A stretch of DNA of 5,678 nt. It comes from an uncultured Enterobacter sp. (GTDB lineage: Bacteria > Pseudomonadota > Gammaproteobacteria > Enterobacterales > Enterobacteriaceae). The position numbers and the translations under genes are program-made. This document shows positions 1 through 5,593 of this stretch, piece after piece (the first letter of the stretch is position 1; every line of letters starts with the position of its first letter). A model generated the notes under the pieces. It did no database searches, was not told where the DNA came from, and was given only the letters and a program-made list of their open reading frames with translations. The DNA is taken from NCBI GenBank assembly GCA_946477805.1, contig CAMKZP010000263.1, positions 1 to 5,678 on the forward strand, given 5' to 3'.

Positions 1-1149
1 AGAAAAGTATTGGCAATTCTTGTACCCGCGTTATTAATGGCCGGTGCTGCGCAGGCGGCTGAGATGTATAACAAAGACGGCAACAAAGTCGACCTGTACG
101 GTAAGGTCGACGCGCGCCATACCTTCTCCGATAACCCTGGCGACGACGGCGACGAAACCTACGTGCAGATTGGTTTTAAAGGCGAAACGCAGATCACCAG
201 CGACCTGATCGGCTACGGCCAGTGGGAATATAAAACCTACGCCAACGATACCGAAAGCGCCGGGGACACCTCATTTAACCGTCTGGCCTACGCTGGCCTG
301 AAATATGGCGAATACGGTTCATTTGATTACGGTCGTAATTACGGCGTGGTCTATGACGTTGAAGCCTGGACGGATATGCTGCCAGTATTCGGTGGCGATT
401 CCTACACCTGGACCGATAACTTTATGACTGGCCGTGCCAACGGTCTGGCGACTTACCGTAATTCAGACTTCTTCGGTCTGGTTGATGGGCTGAACTTCGC
501 GCTGCAGTATCAGGGCAACAACGAAGGTTCCAATGCCGATGAAGATCAGGAAGGCACCAAAAACGGTCATGACGATGTGCGTTTCCAGAACGGCGACGGC
601 TACGGTATGTCCACGTCCTATGACTTCGACTTCGGTCTGAGCCTGGGCGCTGCGTACTCCTCTTCTGACCGTACCAACGAGCAGGTTGCTGCAGGCCGAA
701 ACAACGCCCACTTTGCGAGCGGTGAAACGGCTGAAGCCTGGACCCTTGGTGCTAAATACGATGCCAATAACGTCTATCTGGCCATGATGTATGCAGAAAC
801 TCGCAACATGACGCCATACGGCAATGTGGGCATCGCGGATCAAACTCAGAACTTTGAAGCAGTGGCTCAGTACCAGTTTGATTTCGGTTTGCGTCCATCC
901 CTGGCCTGGGTGTATTCCAAAGGCAAAGATATGACTTACCCAGGCAATGCCAGCCGCCCTCAGGGTCAGCATGGCGACATGGATCTGGTTAACTACATCG
1001 ACGTGGGCATGACCTACAGCTTCAACAAAAACTTCTCCACCTACGCTGATTACAAAATCAACCTGCTGGACGAAGACGACGCCTTCTACAAAGCAAACAG
1101 TATTTCTACCGACGACATCGTTGGCGTGGGCATGATCTACCAGTTCTAA
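1..1149 (+). CDS. General diffusion porin, OmpC/OmpF family (5' truncated)
   Basis: This is an outer-membrane trimeric beta-barrel porin for passive uptake of small hydrophilic solutes. The reading frame is open from base 1, where it encodes [12 protein letters not shown]; the true start (probably Met-Lys) lies just outside the window, so the TTG at 10 is an internal Leu codon. The first 19 visible residues are the rest of a signal peptide ending AQA, and the mature protein starts [16 protein letters not shown], the classic enterobacterial porin N-terminus. About 363 mature residues are visible, slightly longer than E. coli OmpF or OmpC. Other family marks are [25 protein letters not shown], the L3 constriction loop (DMLPVFGGD), [14 protein letters not shown]-type strands and the terminal Phe (YQF) recognised by the BAM complex. 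Two pore-eyelet residues differ from OmpF (see findings). The family is certain; which paralogue it is (OmpN/OmpS/OmpK37-like or another) I cannot decide, so no symbol is given. Confidence 0.95.
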   Translation, partial: RKVLAILVPALLMAGAAQAAEMYNKDGNKVDLYGKVDARHTFSDNPGDDGDETYVQIGFKGETQITSDLIGYGQWEYKTYANDTESAGDTSFNRLAYAGLKYGEYGSFDYGRNYGVVYDVEAWTDMLPVFGGDSYTWTDNFMTGRANGLATYRNSDFFGLVDGLNFALQYQGNNEGSNADEDQEGTKNGHDDVRFQNGDGYGMSTSYDFDFGLSLGAAYSSSDRTNEQVAAGRNNAHFASGETAEAWTLGAKYDANNVYLAMMYAETRNMTPYGNVGIADQTQNFEAVAQYQFDFGLRPSLAWVYSKGKDMTYPGNASRPQGQHGDMDLVNYIDVGMTYSFNKNFSTYADYKINLLDEDDAFYKANSISTDDIVGVGMIYQF

Positions 1150-1163
1150 TCCTCAGAAACATC

Positions 1164-1185
1164 AAAGCCCGCATCTGCGGGCTTT
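1164..1185. terminator. Bidirectional intrinsic terminator between porin and MurQ-like gene
   Basis: A perfect 9-bp stem AAAGCCCGC (1164-1172) / GCGGGCTTT (1177-1185) with a 4-nt loop ATCT lies 15 bp after the porin stop and 22 bp beyond the stop of the convergent MurQ-like gene. The stem ends in A/T on both sides, so each strand gives a GC-rich hairpin running into Ts (GGGCTTTATTGATTT on plus, GGGCTTTGATGTTT on minus). It should end transcription of both genes. Confidence 0.88.
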
Positions 1186-1206
1186 ATTGATTTCAGCCAC
1201 CAAATA

Positions 1207-2070
1207 CTACGGCGCTTCCTGCAGCGCCACGCGAATAAACCCGTTATTCTGCGCCAGCAGCTCATGCGCTTTCCACGCGTCCAGACCCGTCAACACCATC
1301 AGCACGGCCGTTTTGCAGCTGTGATTACAACTTTCCAGCGCCGCTTTTGCCGTAGCCCGGCTGCATCCGCCCGCTTCCATCACCATGGCGATTTGCCGTT
1401 CGAGCCACTTCGTGCTGCTTGCCTCCAGATCCACGCGCAGGTTGCTGTAAACGCGACCGGTGCGAACGGCCAGCCCGGTGCTTATCATATTGAGGATCAT
1501 TCTCTGGGCGATGCCTGCTTTGGCATTGGCATACCCCGCGACGACGTCCGCGCCCAGTTCAGGCGCTATGACCATGCTCGCCAGCTGCGCCGCTTCGCTT
1601 TGCGCATCGGTGGTGACAATCGCTACCGGCGACCCCATCGACCAGGCGTGGCGCATCGCCCCCCAGACCCACGGCGTCTTTCCGCTGACGGTGAGTGCCA
1701 GCATCATGTCGTGCTCGCCAAAGTTGATAGCCTGAAGATCCGCCGCCCCACGCTCGTAGCGGTCGGCGTCTTCGTCCGTAACAATGGCGATAACGGGATG
1801 TTTTCCCGGCGCATAGTCCTCTGCCGCCTGCCGCGCCATACGCCCGGAGGATCCGGCGCCGACGATCGTCAGGCGTCCGCCGCGGCTAAGCGTTGCCGCA
1901 GCGTTGTCCACCACGCGGGCAATCATCGGTAAGAACGGTGTGATGGCGTCGGAAATAAGTGCATCATCCTGGTGAATGACGTTCAGCATGTCCAGCGTGG
2001 ACAATCTATCGATGTTCATCGTGCTGGCGTGCCGTCTTTCCTTGACTGAACCGGTAAGCATAATGCTCAT
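1207..2070 (-). CDS. MurQ-family SIS-domain protein (diverged N-acetylmuramic acid 6-phosphate etherase paralogue)
   Basis: The product is 287 residues; E. coli MurQ, which cleaves the lactyl ether of MurNAc-6-phosphate in peptidoglycan recycling, is about 298. Family signatures are the N-terminal ERRHAST-MNIDRLSTLDML block, the SIS sugar-phosphate loop GRLTIVGAGSSGR (65-77), LTVSGKTPWV (126-135), GADVVAGYANAKAGIAQRMILNMISTGL (173-200) and the C-terminal helical part with CKTAVLMVL and the ending NNGFIRVAL. The start at 2070 was chosen because AAGGAGG lies 6 nt upstream and the length matches MurQ; an upstream Met at 2142 lacks this support, and a Met at 2019 would remove the conserved N-terminal block. 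It is about 14 residues shorter than MurQ between the SGR loop and DLQAIN, where MurQ has its catalytic acidic residues, so etherase activity is doubtful. It appears monocistronic and divergent from dcuS. Some annotations would call it MurQ; a phosphosugar-binding or isomerase role is also possible. Confidence 0.85.
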   Translation of the reverse strand: MSIMLTGSVKERRHASTMNIDRLSTLDMLNVIHQDDALISDAITPFLPMIARVVDNAAATLSRGGRLTIVGAGSSGRMARQAAEDYAPGKHPVIAIVTDEDADRYERGAADLQAINFGEHDMMLALTVSGKTPWVWGAMRHAWSMGSPVAIVTTDAQSEAAQLASMVIAPELGADVVAGYANAKAGIAQRMILNMISTGLAVRTGRVYSNLRVDLEASSTKWLERQIAMVMEAGGCSRATAKAALESCNHSCKTAVLMVLTGLDAWKAHELLAQNNGFIRVALQEAP

Positions 2071-2074
2071 AAAC

Positions 2075-2139
2075 AGCCTCCTTATTATGAGTACCCACAC
2101 ACTATAAAGTGTTTTGTATGGGTGGCATGAGAGGAGGCT
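2075..2139. repeat. Nested imperfect palindrome in the divergent control region
   Basis: Three sets of arms share a centre near 2106-2108: AGCCTCCT (2075-2082) with AGGAGGCT (2132-2139), perfect; ACCCACAC (2093-2100) with GTATGGGT (2116-2123), 7 of 8; and ACACT (2099-2103) with AGTGT (2108-2112), perfect. The palindrome covers the inferred -10 and start of the MurQ-like gene and its ribosome binding site. It may be an operator for a dimeric or tetrameric repressor or, if transcription starts further upstream, an RNA hairpin that hides the ribosome binding site. Confidence 0.6.
2077..2083 (-). promoter_or_regulatory. Strong ribosome binding site deciding the MurQ-like start
   Basis: On the minus strand AAGGAGG is followed by 6 nt and then ATG at 2070. 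This near-perfect Shine-Dalgarno sequence supports the 2070 start over the alternatives at 2142 and 2019. It also forms one arm of an inverted repeat (AGGAGGCT pairing with AGCCTCCT). Confidence 0.85.
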
Positions 2140-2143
2140 CACG
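2094..2143 (-). promoter_or_regulatory. Putative CRP-dependent (class II) promoter of the MurQ-like gene
   Basis: On the minus strand TATAGT (2106-2101) matches the -10 consensus in 5 of 6 positions and predicts a start near 2094, giving a 24-nt leader. No recognisable -35 hexamer lies at 16-18 bp. Instead CGTGA-N6-TCTCA (2143-2128) matches the CRP consensus TGTGA-N6-TCACA in 8 of 10 core positions. Its centre, 2135.5, is 41.5 bp upstream of the predicted start, the standard class II activator position. The known CRP dependence of E. coli murQ makes this reasonable. It was read by eye and not scored against a matrix. Confidence 0.42.
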
Positions 2144-2165
2144 AAAAGCGCTGCGAATGCATAGC

Positions 2166-2194
2166 TTTATGAAACGCGCATCATCAGCGATAAT
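2166..2194 (+). promoter_or_regulatory. Putative dcuSR promoter
   Basis: GATAAT (2189-2194) matches the -10 consensus in 5 of 6 positions. The best -35 at 17-bp spacing, TTTATG (2166-2171), is weak at about 3 of 6. The predicted start near 2201 leaves a leader of about 24 nt before dcuS. The weak -35 allows for activator dependence. I see no clear FNR or NarL site. Confidence 0.4.
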
Positions 2195-2224
2195 TAGCCC
2201 TTCCTTTACCTTCGCGGAGCCGTA

Positions 2225-3841
2225 ATGAGCGATTTGCAGCCCTTCCCCCTGACGCGCAGGCGGCCTATGAAGCTGAGCACGCTGGTCACGCTGATGGTGT
2301 GCGCCATTATCGGCTCCGTGCTGCTGCTGGTGTTTGCGCTCTACTCGGTGCAGATCACCAGGGCCACCCGGGACGACGTCAAAGATACCGCGCTCGGCAT
2401 CGCCAGAACCTTTGCCGACAGTGCGGAAGTGAAGCGCGGGCTGATGCAGGCCCCGCAGGCGGATATCATCCAGCCCCTCGCCCAGGCCGTGACCAGGCGC
2501 AACGACCTGCTGTTTACCGTCGTCACCGATATGCGCGGCATCCGCTACTCGCACCCGAACGAAGCCCTGCTCGGGCTCCATTTTATCGGCGACGATCTGC
2601 CCTCCGCGCTGGAAGGCAGGGAAAATGTCTCCGTTAACCGCGGGTCGCTGGACGAAGCGCTGCGCGTGTTTACTCCCGTCTTTGATGACCATCACGAGCA
2701 GATTGGCGTGGTCGTGGTGGGTATCTCCCTCAAAAAAGTCGAAGACCAGATCGCCCGCGGGCGTCTGAATGCCGTCTGGACTATCTTATTCAGCATCCTG
2801 ATGAGTTCCCTGGCGATTTGGGGGCTGGTCCGCGTCCTGAAGCGCATCCTCTTCGGGCTGGAGCCGTACGAGATCTCCGCCCTGTTCGAACAGCGCCAGG
2901 CGATGCTCCAGTCCCTTCGTGAAGGGGTGCTGGCCGTTGATGTCCACGGGCGCGTCACGATGATTAACCACGCTGCCAGGAAAATACTGCTCCTGTCATC
3001 GGGCAGGCAGACCGAAAACGCCAGCGAACCGCTGCTGGCGAGCCTTCGGGAGGTTTCCAGGACCGGCGTCGCGCGCAAGGATCGGGAGATCGGCTGCAAC
3101 GGTCGCCTGCTGCTGTGCAACATGGTGCCGGTGAAAAGTCAGAATCAGGTGATAGGCGCGATCGGCACCTTCCGCGATAAAACCGAAATCAGCCAGCTGG
3201 TGCAGCGCATCGACGGCATGGTCAACTATGTCGACGCCCTGCGCTCGCACACGCATGAGTTTATGAACAAACTCCATGTGATCCTCGGCCTGCTGCACAT
3301 GAAGCGTTACGACAAGCTGGAGGAGTACATCATCCAGACGGCGCAAAACTACCAGACGGACATTGGCGCCATCCAGCGCAAGGTGAAATCCCCCGTGATT
3401 GCAGGCTTCCTGCTGGGTAAAATCAACCGCGCCAAAGAGGTGGGTGTCACTCTGACGCTGGCGGATGAGTGCCAGCTTCCGGATACCGCCAACGAAGAGC
3501 AGGTGGCGGTGCTGATAACGGTGCTGGGTAACCTGATTGAGAACGCGCTGGACGCGATGGAAGGCCAGCCGGAAGGCGAGATCGGCCTGCTCCTGCACTA
3601 TCAAAACGGCTGGCTCAGCGGCGAAGTGAGCGATGACGGCCCCGGTATCGACCCTTCGCGGCTGGAGGCTATTTTTACCAAGGGCTACTCAACGAAAGGT
3701 GAAAACCGCGGCGTTGGGCTGTTCCTTGCGCGCCAGCAGATCCAGAACCTCGGCGGTGATATTACCGTCGAATCTGAGCCTGGCGTATTTACCCAATTTT
3801 TTGTTCAGATCCCCTGGGATAGCGAGAGGAATATCGCGTGA
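2225..3841 (+). CDS. dcuS: DcuS, C4-dicarboxylate sensor histidine kinase
   Basis: DcuS is an inner-membrane sensor that binds fumarate, succinate, malate or aspartate in the periplasm and phosphorylates DcuR. The protein has 538 residues against about 543 in E. coli. Order of parts: TM1 (about 19-42), periplasmic PAS domain (about 43-180), TM2 (about 183-204), the conserved linker KRILFGLEPYEISALFEQRQ, cytoplasmic PAS (about 225-320) and the kinase. The E. coli ligand residues Arg107, His110, Phe120, Arg147 and Phe149 are all present at the same numbers. The phospho-acceptor is His344 in HEFMNKLHVILGLLH, with N box NLIENALDA (436-444), DDGPGI (470-475) and RGVGLFLARQ (495-504). The start at 2225 gives the same 15-residue lead before MKLST as E. 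coli DcuS and has GGAG 5 nt upstream. The gene overlaps dcuR by 4 bp. DcuB, a co-sensor in E. coli, is not encoded in this window. Confidence 0.96.
   Translation: MSDLQPFPLTRRRPMKLSTLVTLMVCAIIGSVLLLVFALYSVQITRATRDDVKDTALGIARTFADSAEVKRGLMQAPQADIIQPLAQAVTRRNDLLFTVVTDMRGIRYSHPNEALLGLHFIGDDLPSALEGRENVSVNRGSLDEALRVFTPVFDDHHEQIGVVVVGISLKKVEDQIARGRLNAVWTILFSILMSSLAIWGLVRVLKRILFGLEPYEISALFEQRQAMLQSLREGVLAVDVHGRVTMINHAARKILLLSSGRQTENASEPLLASLREVSRTGVARKDREIGCNGRLLLCNMVPVKSQNQVIGAIGTFRDKTEISQLVQRIDGMVNYVDALRSHTHEFMNKLHVILGLLHMKRYDKLEEYIIQTAQNYQTDIGAIQRKVKSPVIAGFLLGKINRAKEVGVTLTLADECQLPDTANEEQVAVLITVLGNLIENALDAMEGQPEGEIGLLLHYQNGWLSGEVSDDGPGIDPSRLEAIFTKGYSTKGENRGVGLFLARQQIQNLGGDITVESEPGVFTQFFVQIPWDSERNIA
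3824..3841 (+). promoter_or_regulatory. RBS and GTGA start/stop overlap coupling dcuS to dcuR
   Basis: GAGAGGA (3824-3830) lies inside the end of dcuS, 7 nt before the GTG start of dcuR at 3838. The dcuS stop TGA (3839-3841) overlaps this start. The arrangement favours one bicistronic mRNA with coupled translation. Confidence 0.8.
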
Positions 3842-4557
3842 TAAATGTCTTAATTGTCGATGATGACGCCATGGTCGCGGACCTCAACCGGCTGTACGTG
3901 AACCGTGTTGAAGGGTTTAGCTGCTGCGGCATCGCCTCCACGCTTAATCAGGCCGAGGCGGTTATCGCTAACCCCGCTCAGCCGGTCGACCTGGTGCTGC
4001 TGGATGTTTATATGCAGCAGGATAACGGGCTGGATCTGCTGCCGATCATTCGCGCATCAGGCAGGCCCATCGACATGATTATGATCTCCTCGGCCTCCGA
4101 CGCCGCGACGATCCAGACCTCCATGCACTACGGCGTGGTGGACTATTTGATTAAGCCCTTCCAGTTCCCGCGTTTTGAAGAGGCGCTGAACGGCTGGAAG
4201 GCGAAGCACAGCCTGATGGGCTCACATCAGTATTATGAACAGGCTGACGTGGACCGGCTTATCCACGGCGGCGCGCCGGAGCTGGCGGACAGCAAGAAAT
4301 TGCCGAAAGGGCTCACGCCGCAGACGCTGCGCACCATCTGCCAGTGGATTGACGGCCACCCGGAGACGGAATTTTCCACCGATGACCTGGCAAACGCTGT
4401 CAATATTTCCCGCGTTTCCTGCCGCAAATATCTGATCTGGCTGGCGCAGATCAACATTCTGTTCACCAGCATCCACTACGGTGCAACCGGCCGTCCGGTG
4501 TACCGTTACCGGCTCCAGCCGGAACAAACCGGCCTGCTCAAGCAGTACTGCCAGTAA
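3838..4557 (+). CDS. dcuR: DcuR, response regulator of C4-dicarboxylate metabolism
   Basis: This is the cytoplasmic transcription factor partner of DcuS, 239 residues, the same length as E. coli DcuR and highly similar throughout. The receiver domain (1-about 120) has the acidic pair at 8-10, phospho-acceptor Asp56 in LLDVYMQ, the Ser84/Ser85 switch region and Lys106 in LIKPFQ. A linker with KLPKGLTPQTLR leads to a DNA-binding domain whose helix-turn-helix is about 179-200 (STDDLANAVNISRVSCRKYL). It ends LLKQYCQ as in E. coli. The start codon is GTG, within GTGA shared with the dcuS stop, with GAGAGGA (3824-3830) 7 nt upstream; this arrangement implies translational coupling. E. coli targets include dcuB-fumB, dctA and frdABCD. 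The facing apbE and flavoprotein genes are plausible targets here, but that is inferred from position only. Confidence 0.97.
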   Translation: MINVLIVDDDAMVADLNRLYVNRVEGFSCCGIASTLNQAEAVIANPAQPVDLVLLDVYMQQDNGLDLLPIIRASGRPIDMIMISSASDAATIQTSMHYGVVDYLIKPFQFPRFEEALNGWKAKHSLMGSHQYYEQADVDRLIHGGAPELADSKKLPKGLTPQTLRTICQWIDGHPETEFSTDDLANAVNISRVSCRKYLIWLAQINILFTSIHYGATGRPVYRYRLQPEQTGLLKQYCQ

Positions 4558-5500
4558 TGCGGTAGCGGTTATCCAGCAGGGTAAAGCGGAAGTGGCGCAT
4601 CGAGGAGATCGCCACTTCTTTTGTTTTGGTCACAAAGATAGCCTCGATATCGGGGCGCGCGCGCAGGGCGGCGCAGCCTTTCTCCACGCCCATGCCGTAC
4701 ATCAGCGTGGTCCAGATATCGCCGTCGATGGAATCTTTCGACACGATAGTGACGCTGTCCAGCTCGTTGTCGAGCGGATACCCGGTGCTCGGGTCGAGAA
4801 TATGGTGATAGCGTTTGCCGTAATGCTCAAAGAAGCGCTCATAGGTTCCCGAGGTGACGACGGACATGTTCTCCACCGCCAGCGCGCCTATCAGCTCATC
4901 CCCCGCGAACGGTTTTTTCAGCCCCACGCTCCAGCCCCCTTCTGGCGAACCTAAGGTCTGAATATTGCCGCCCAGGTTAATCAGCCCCAGGTCCGTGCCT
5001 GCTTTGTGAAGATAATCCCGCACCCGGTCAGCGATATAGCCTTTGGCAATCGCCCCCAGATCGATTTCCATTCCCTTACGCGCAAGGAATACGCTGCCGT
5101 TGCGCTCGTCAAGCACGACCTCATGGGGATCGGTTATCGCCAGCAGGGCTGCAATCTCATCGGCTGGCGGTACGCTGTCGCCCTTAAAACCGATTTTCCA
5201 GCGCTTCACCAGTGGGCCAATGGCCAGATTGAAGGCGCTGTCCTTGAGCAGGCTTGCCGCCTTCGCGCAGCGGATGAGATCGAACACCGGGCGGCTGACG
5301 GAAACCGGATGCTGCCCGGCGGCATGGTTGATATCCATCACCTGGGAATGCGCGCGGTTGACGGTCAGGAGGTCTTCGTACTGTTTAATCAGGCGGAACA
5401 CGCGGGAGGCGAGCGCGTCGTCATGGGAAAAAAGCTTCAGGAGGATGGGTGAGCCCATCAGAACGGCGGAGTAGCTGTAAACGCGGCTGTCATCAGGCAT
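4538..5500 (-). CDS. apbE: ApbE-family FAD:protein FMN transferase, cytosolic form
   Basis: The enzyme takes FMN from FAD and attaches it through a phosphoester bond to Thr or Ser of flavoproteins with an FMN-binding domain. The protein has 320 residues. Conserved blocks are MGSPILLKLF (15-24), LAIGPLVKRW (92-101), EIDLGAIAKGYIADRV (145-160), LINLGGNIQTLG (173-184), SVVTSGTYERFF (213-224), YHHILDPSTGYPLD (231-244) and the metal-site region DGDIWTTLMYGMG (259-271). The N-terminus MPDDSRVYSYSAVLMGS has no signal peptide or lipobox, unlike E. coli ApbE, so the substrate should be cytosolic. The ATG at 5500 was chosen because GAGGA (5513-5509) lies 8 nt upstream; a TTG at 5515 would overlap that site. 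The gene converges on dcuR with a 20-bp overlap of coding ends. Upstream on the same strand lies the end of a flavoprotein-like gene, its likely substrate. Confidence 0.93.
   Translation of the reverse strand: MPDDSRVYSYSAVLMGSPILLKLFSHDDALASRVFRLIKQYEDLLTVNRAHSQVMDINHAAGQHPVSVSRPVFDLIRCAKAASLLKDSAFNLAIGPLVKRWKIGFKGDSVPPADEIAALLAITDPHEVVLDERNGSVFLARKGMEIDLGAIAKGYIADRVRDYLHKAGTDLGLINLGGNIQTLGSPEGGWSVGLKKPFAGDELIGALAVENMSVVTSGTYERFFEHYGKRYHHILDPSTGYPLDNELDSVTIVSKDSIDGDIWTTLMYGMGVEKGCAALRARPDIEAIFVTKTKEVAISSMRHFRFTLLDNRYRITGSTA
4589..4627 (+). terminator. Intrinsic terminator of dcuSR, located inside the apbE coding region
   Basis: GAAGTGGCG (4589-4597) pairs perfectly with CGCCACTTC (4610-4618). 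The stem extends by ATC/GAT (4599-4601 with 4607-4609) past a single bulged C, leaving loop GAGGA. TTTTGTTTT follows directly (4619-4627). It begins 31 bp after the dcuR stop and codes for apbE residues at about KTKEVAISSMRHF on the other strand. This is a textbook Rho-independent terminator for the plus strand. Confidence 0.85.
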
Positions 5501-5508
5501 GGCATATT

Positions 5509-5513
5509 TCCTC
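5509..5513 (-). promoter_or_regulatory. Ribosome binding site of apbE
   Basis: GAGGA on the minus strand lies 8 nt before the ATG at 5500. It fixes the start of apbE and excludes the upstream in-frame TTG at 5515, whose following codons overlap this site. Confidence 0.7.
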
Positions 5514-5517
5514 AAAC

Positions 5518-5581
5518 GTAGCCCCGGCAGGCACCGCGCCGCCGGGGAAACTGCCGGATAACGGGGGTTTATCCGGCCTAC
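5518..5581. repeat. REP-pair / BIME-like palindromic element
   Basis: Two hairpins lie between the flavoprotein stop and apbE. One is CCCCGGC (5522-5528) / GCCGGGG (5541-5547) with a 12-nt loop. The other is GCCGGATAA (5553-5561) / TTATCCGGC (5569-5577) with a 7-nt loop. The element begins with GTAG (5518-5521) and ends with CTAC (5578-5581), so each unit carries the GTAG tetranucleotide at its outer foot, as in enterobacterial REP sequences arranged as an inverted pair. The right unit closely resembles the common enterobacterial GCCGGAT...ATCCGGCCTAC form. It lies 17 bp upstream of the apbE start and could protect the upstream mRNA or dampen expression of apbE relative to it. Confidence 0.78.
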
Positions 5582-5593
5582 AGAACAGGTGCC

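Noticed and set aside
10..12. TTG as start codon of the porin
   Set aside because: The frame is open to base 1 and encodes the preceding signal-peptide residues RKV; Leu is expected at this place in the family, so the real start is outside the window.
463..972. Minus-strand open frame of 169 codons inside the porin gene
   Set aside because: It lies entirely antisense to a clear porin gene, has no recognisable domain and no supported ribosome binding site.
1264..1932. Plus-strand open frame of 222 codons opposite the MurQ-like gene
   Set aside because: The Arg/His/Pro-rich composition is typical of a shadow of GC-rich coding sequence, while the opposite strand encodes a recognisable MurQ-family protein.
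2019..2142. Alternative starts of the MurQ-like gene at 2142 and 2019
   Set aside because: The first adds 24 residues without family counterpart and crosses the inferred promoter; the second removes the conserved N-terminal block. The ATG at 2070 has a near-perfect RBS.
2147..2172. Small palindromes AGCGCT, ATGCAT and CATA/TATG upstream of dcuS
   Set aside because: They are short, frequent by chance, and do not match known FNR, NarL or CRP spacing for the inferred dcuS promoter.
2996..3604. Minus-strand open frame of 202 codons inside dcuS
   Set aside because: It is antisense to the conserved kinase domain of dcuS and shows no protein family features.
4480..4537. Possible apbE terminator in the end of dcuR (CCGGC/GCCGG hairpin on the minus strand)
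   Set aside because: The stem is only about 5 bp and is not followed by a T-run, so it is not a convincing intrinsic terminator.
5006..5474. Two plus-strand open frames of about 145 codons opposite apbE
   Set aside because: They overlap each other and the strongly conserved apbE frame, and have no recognisable motifs.
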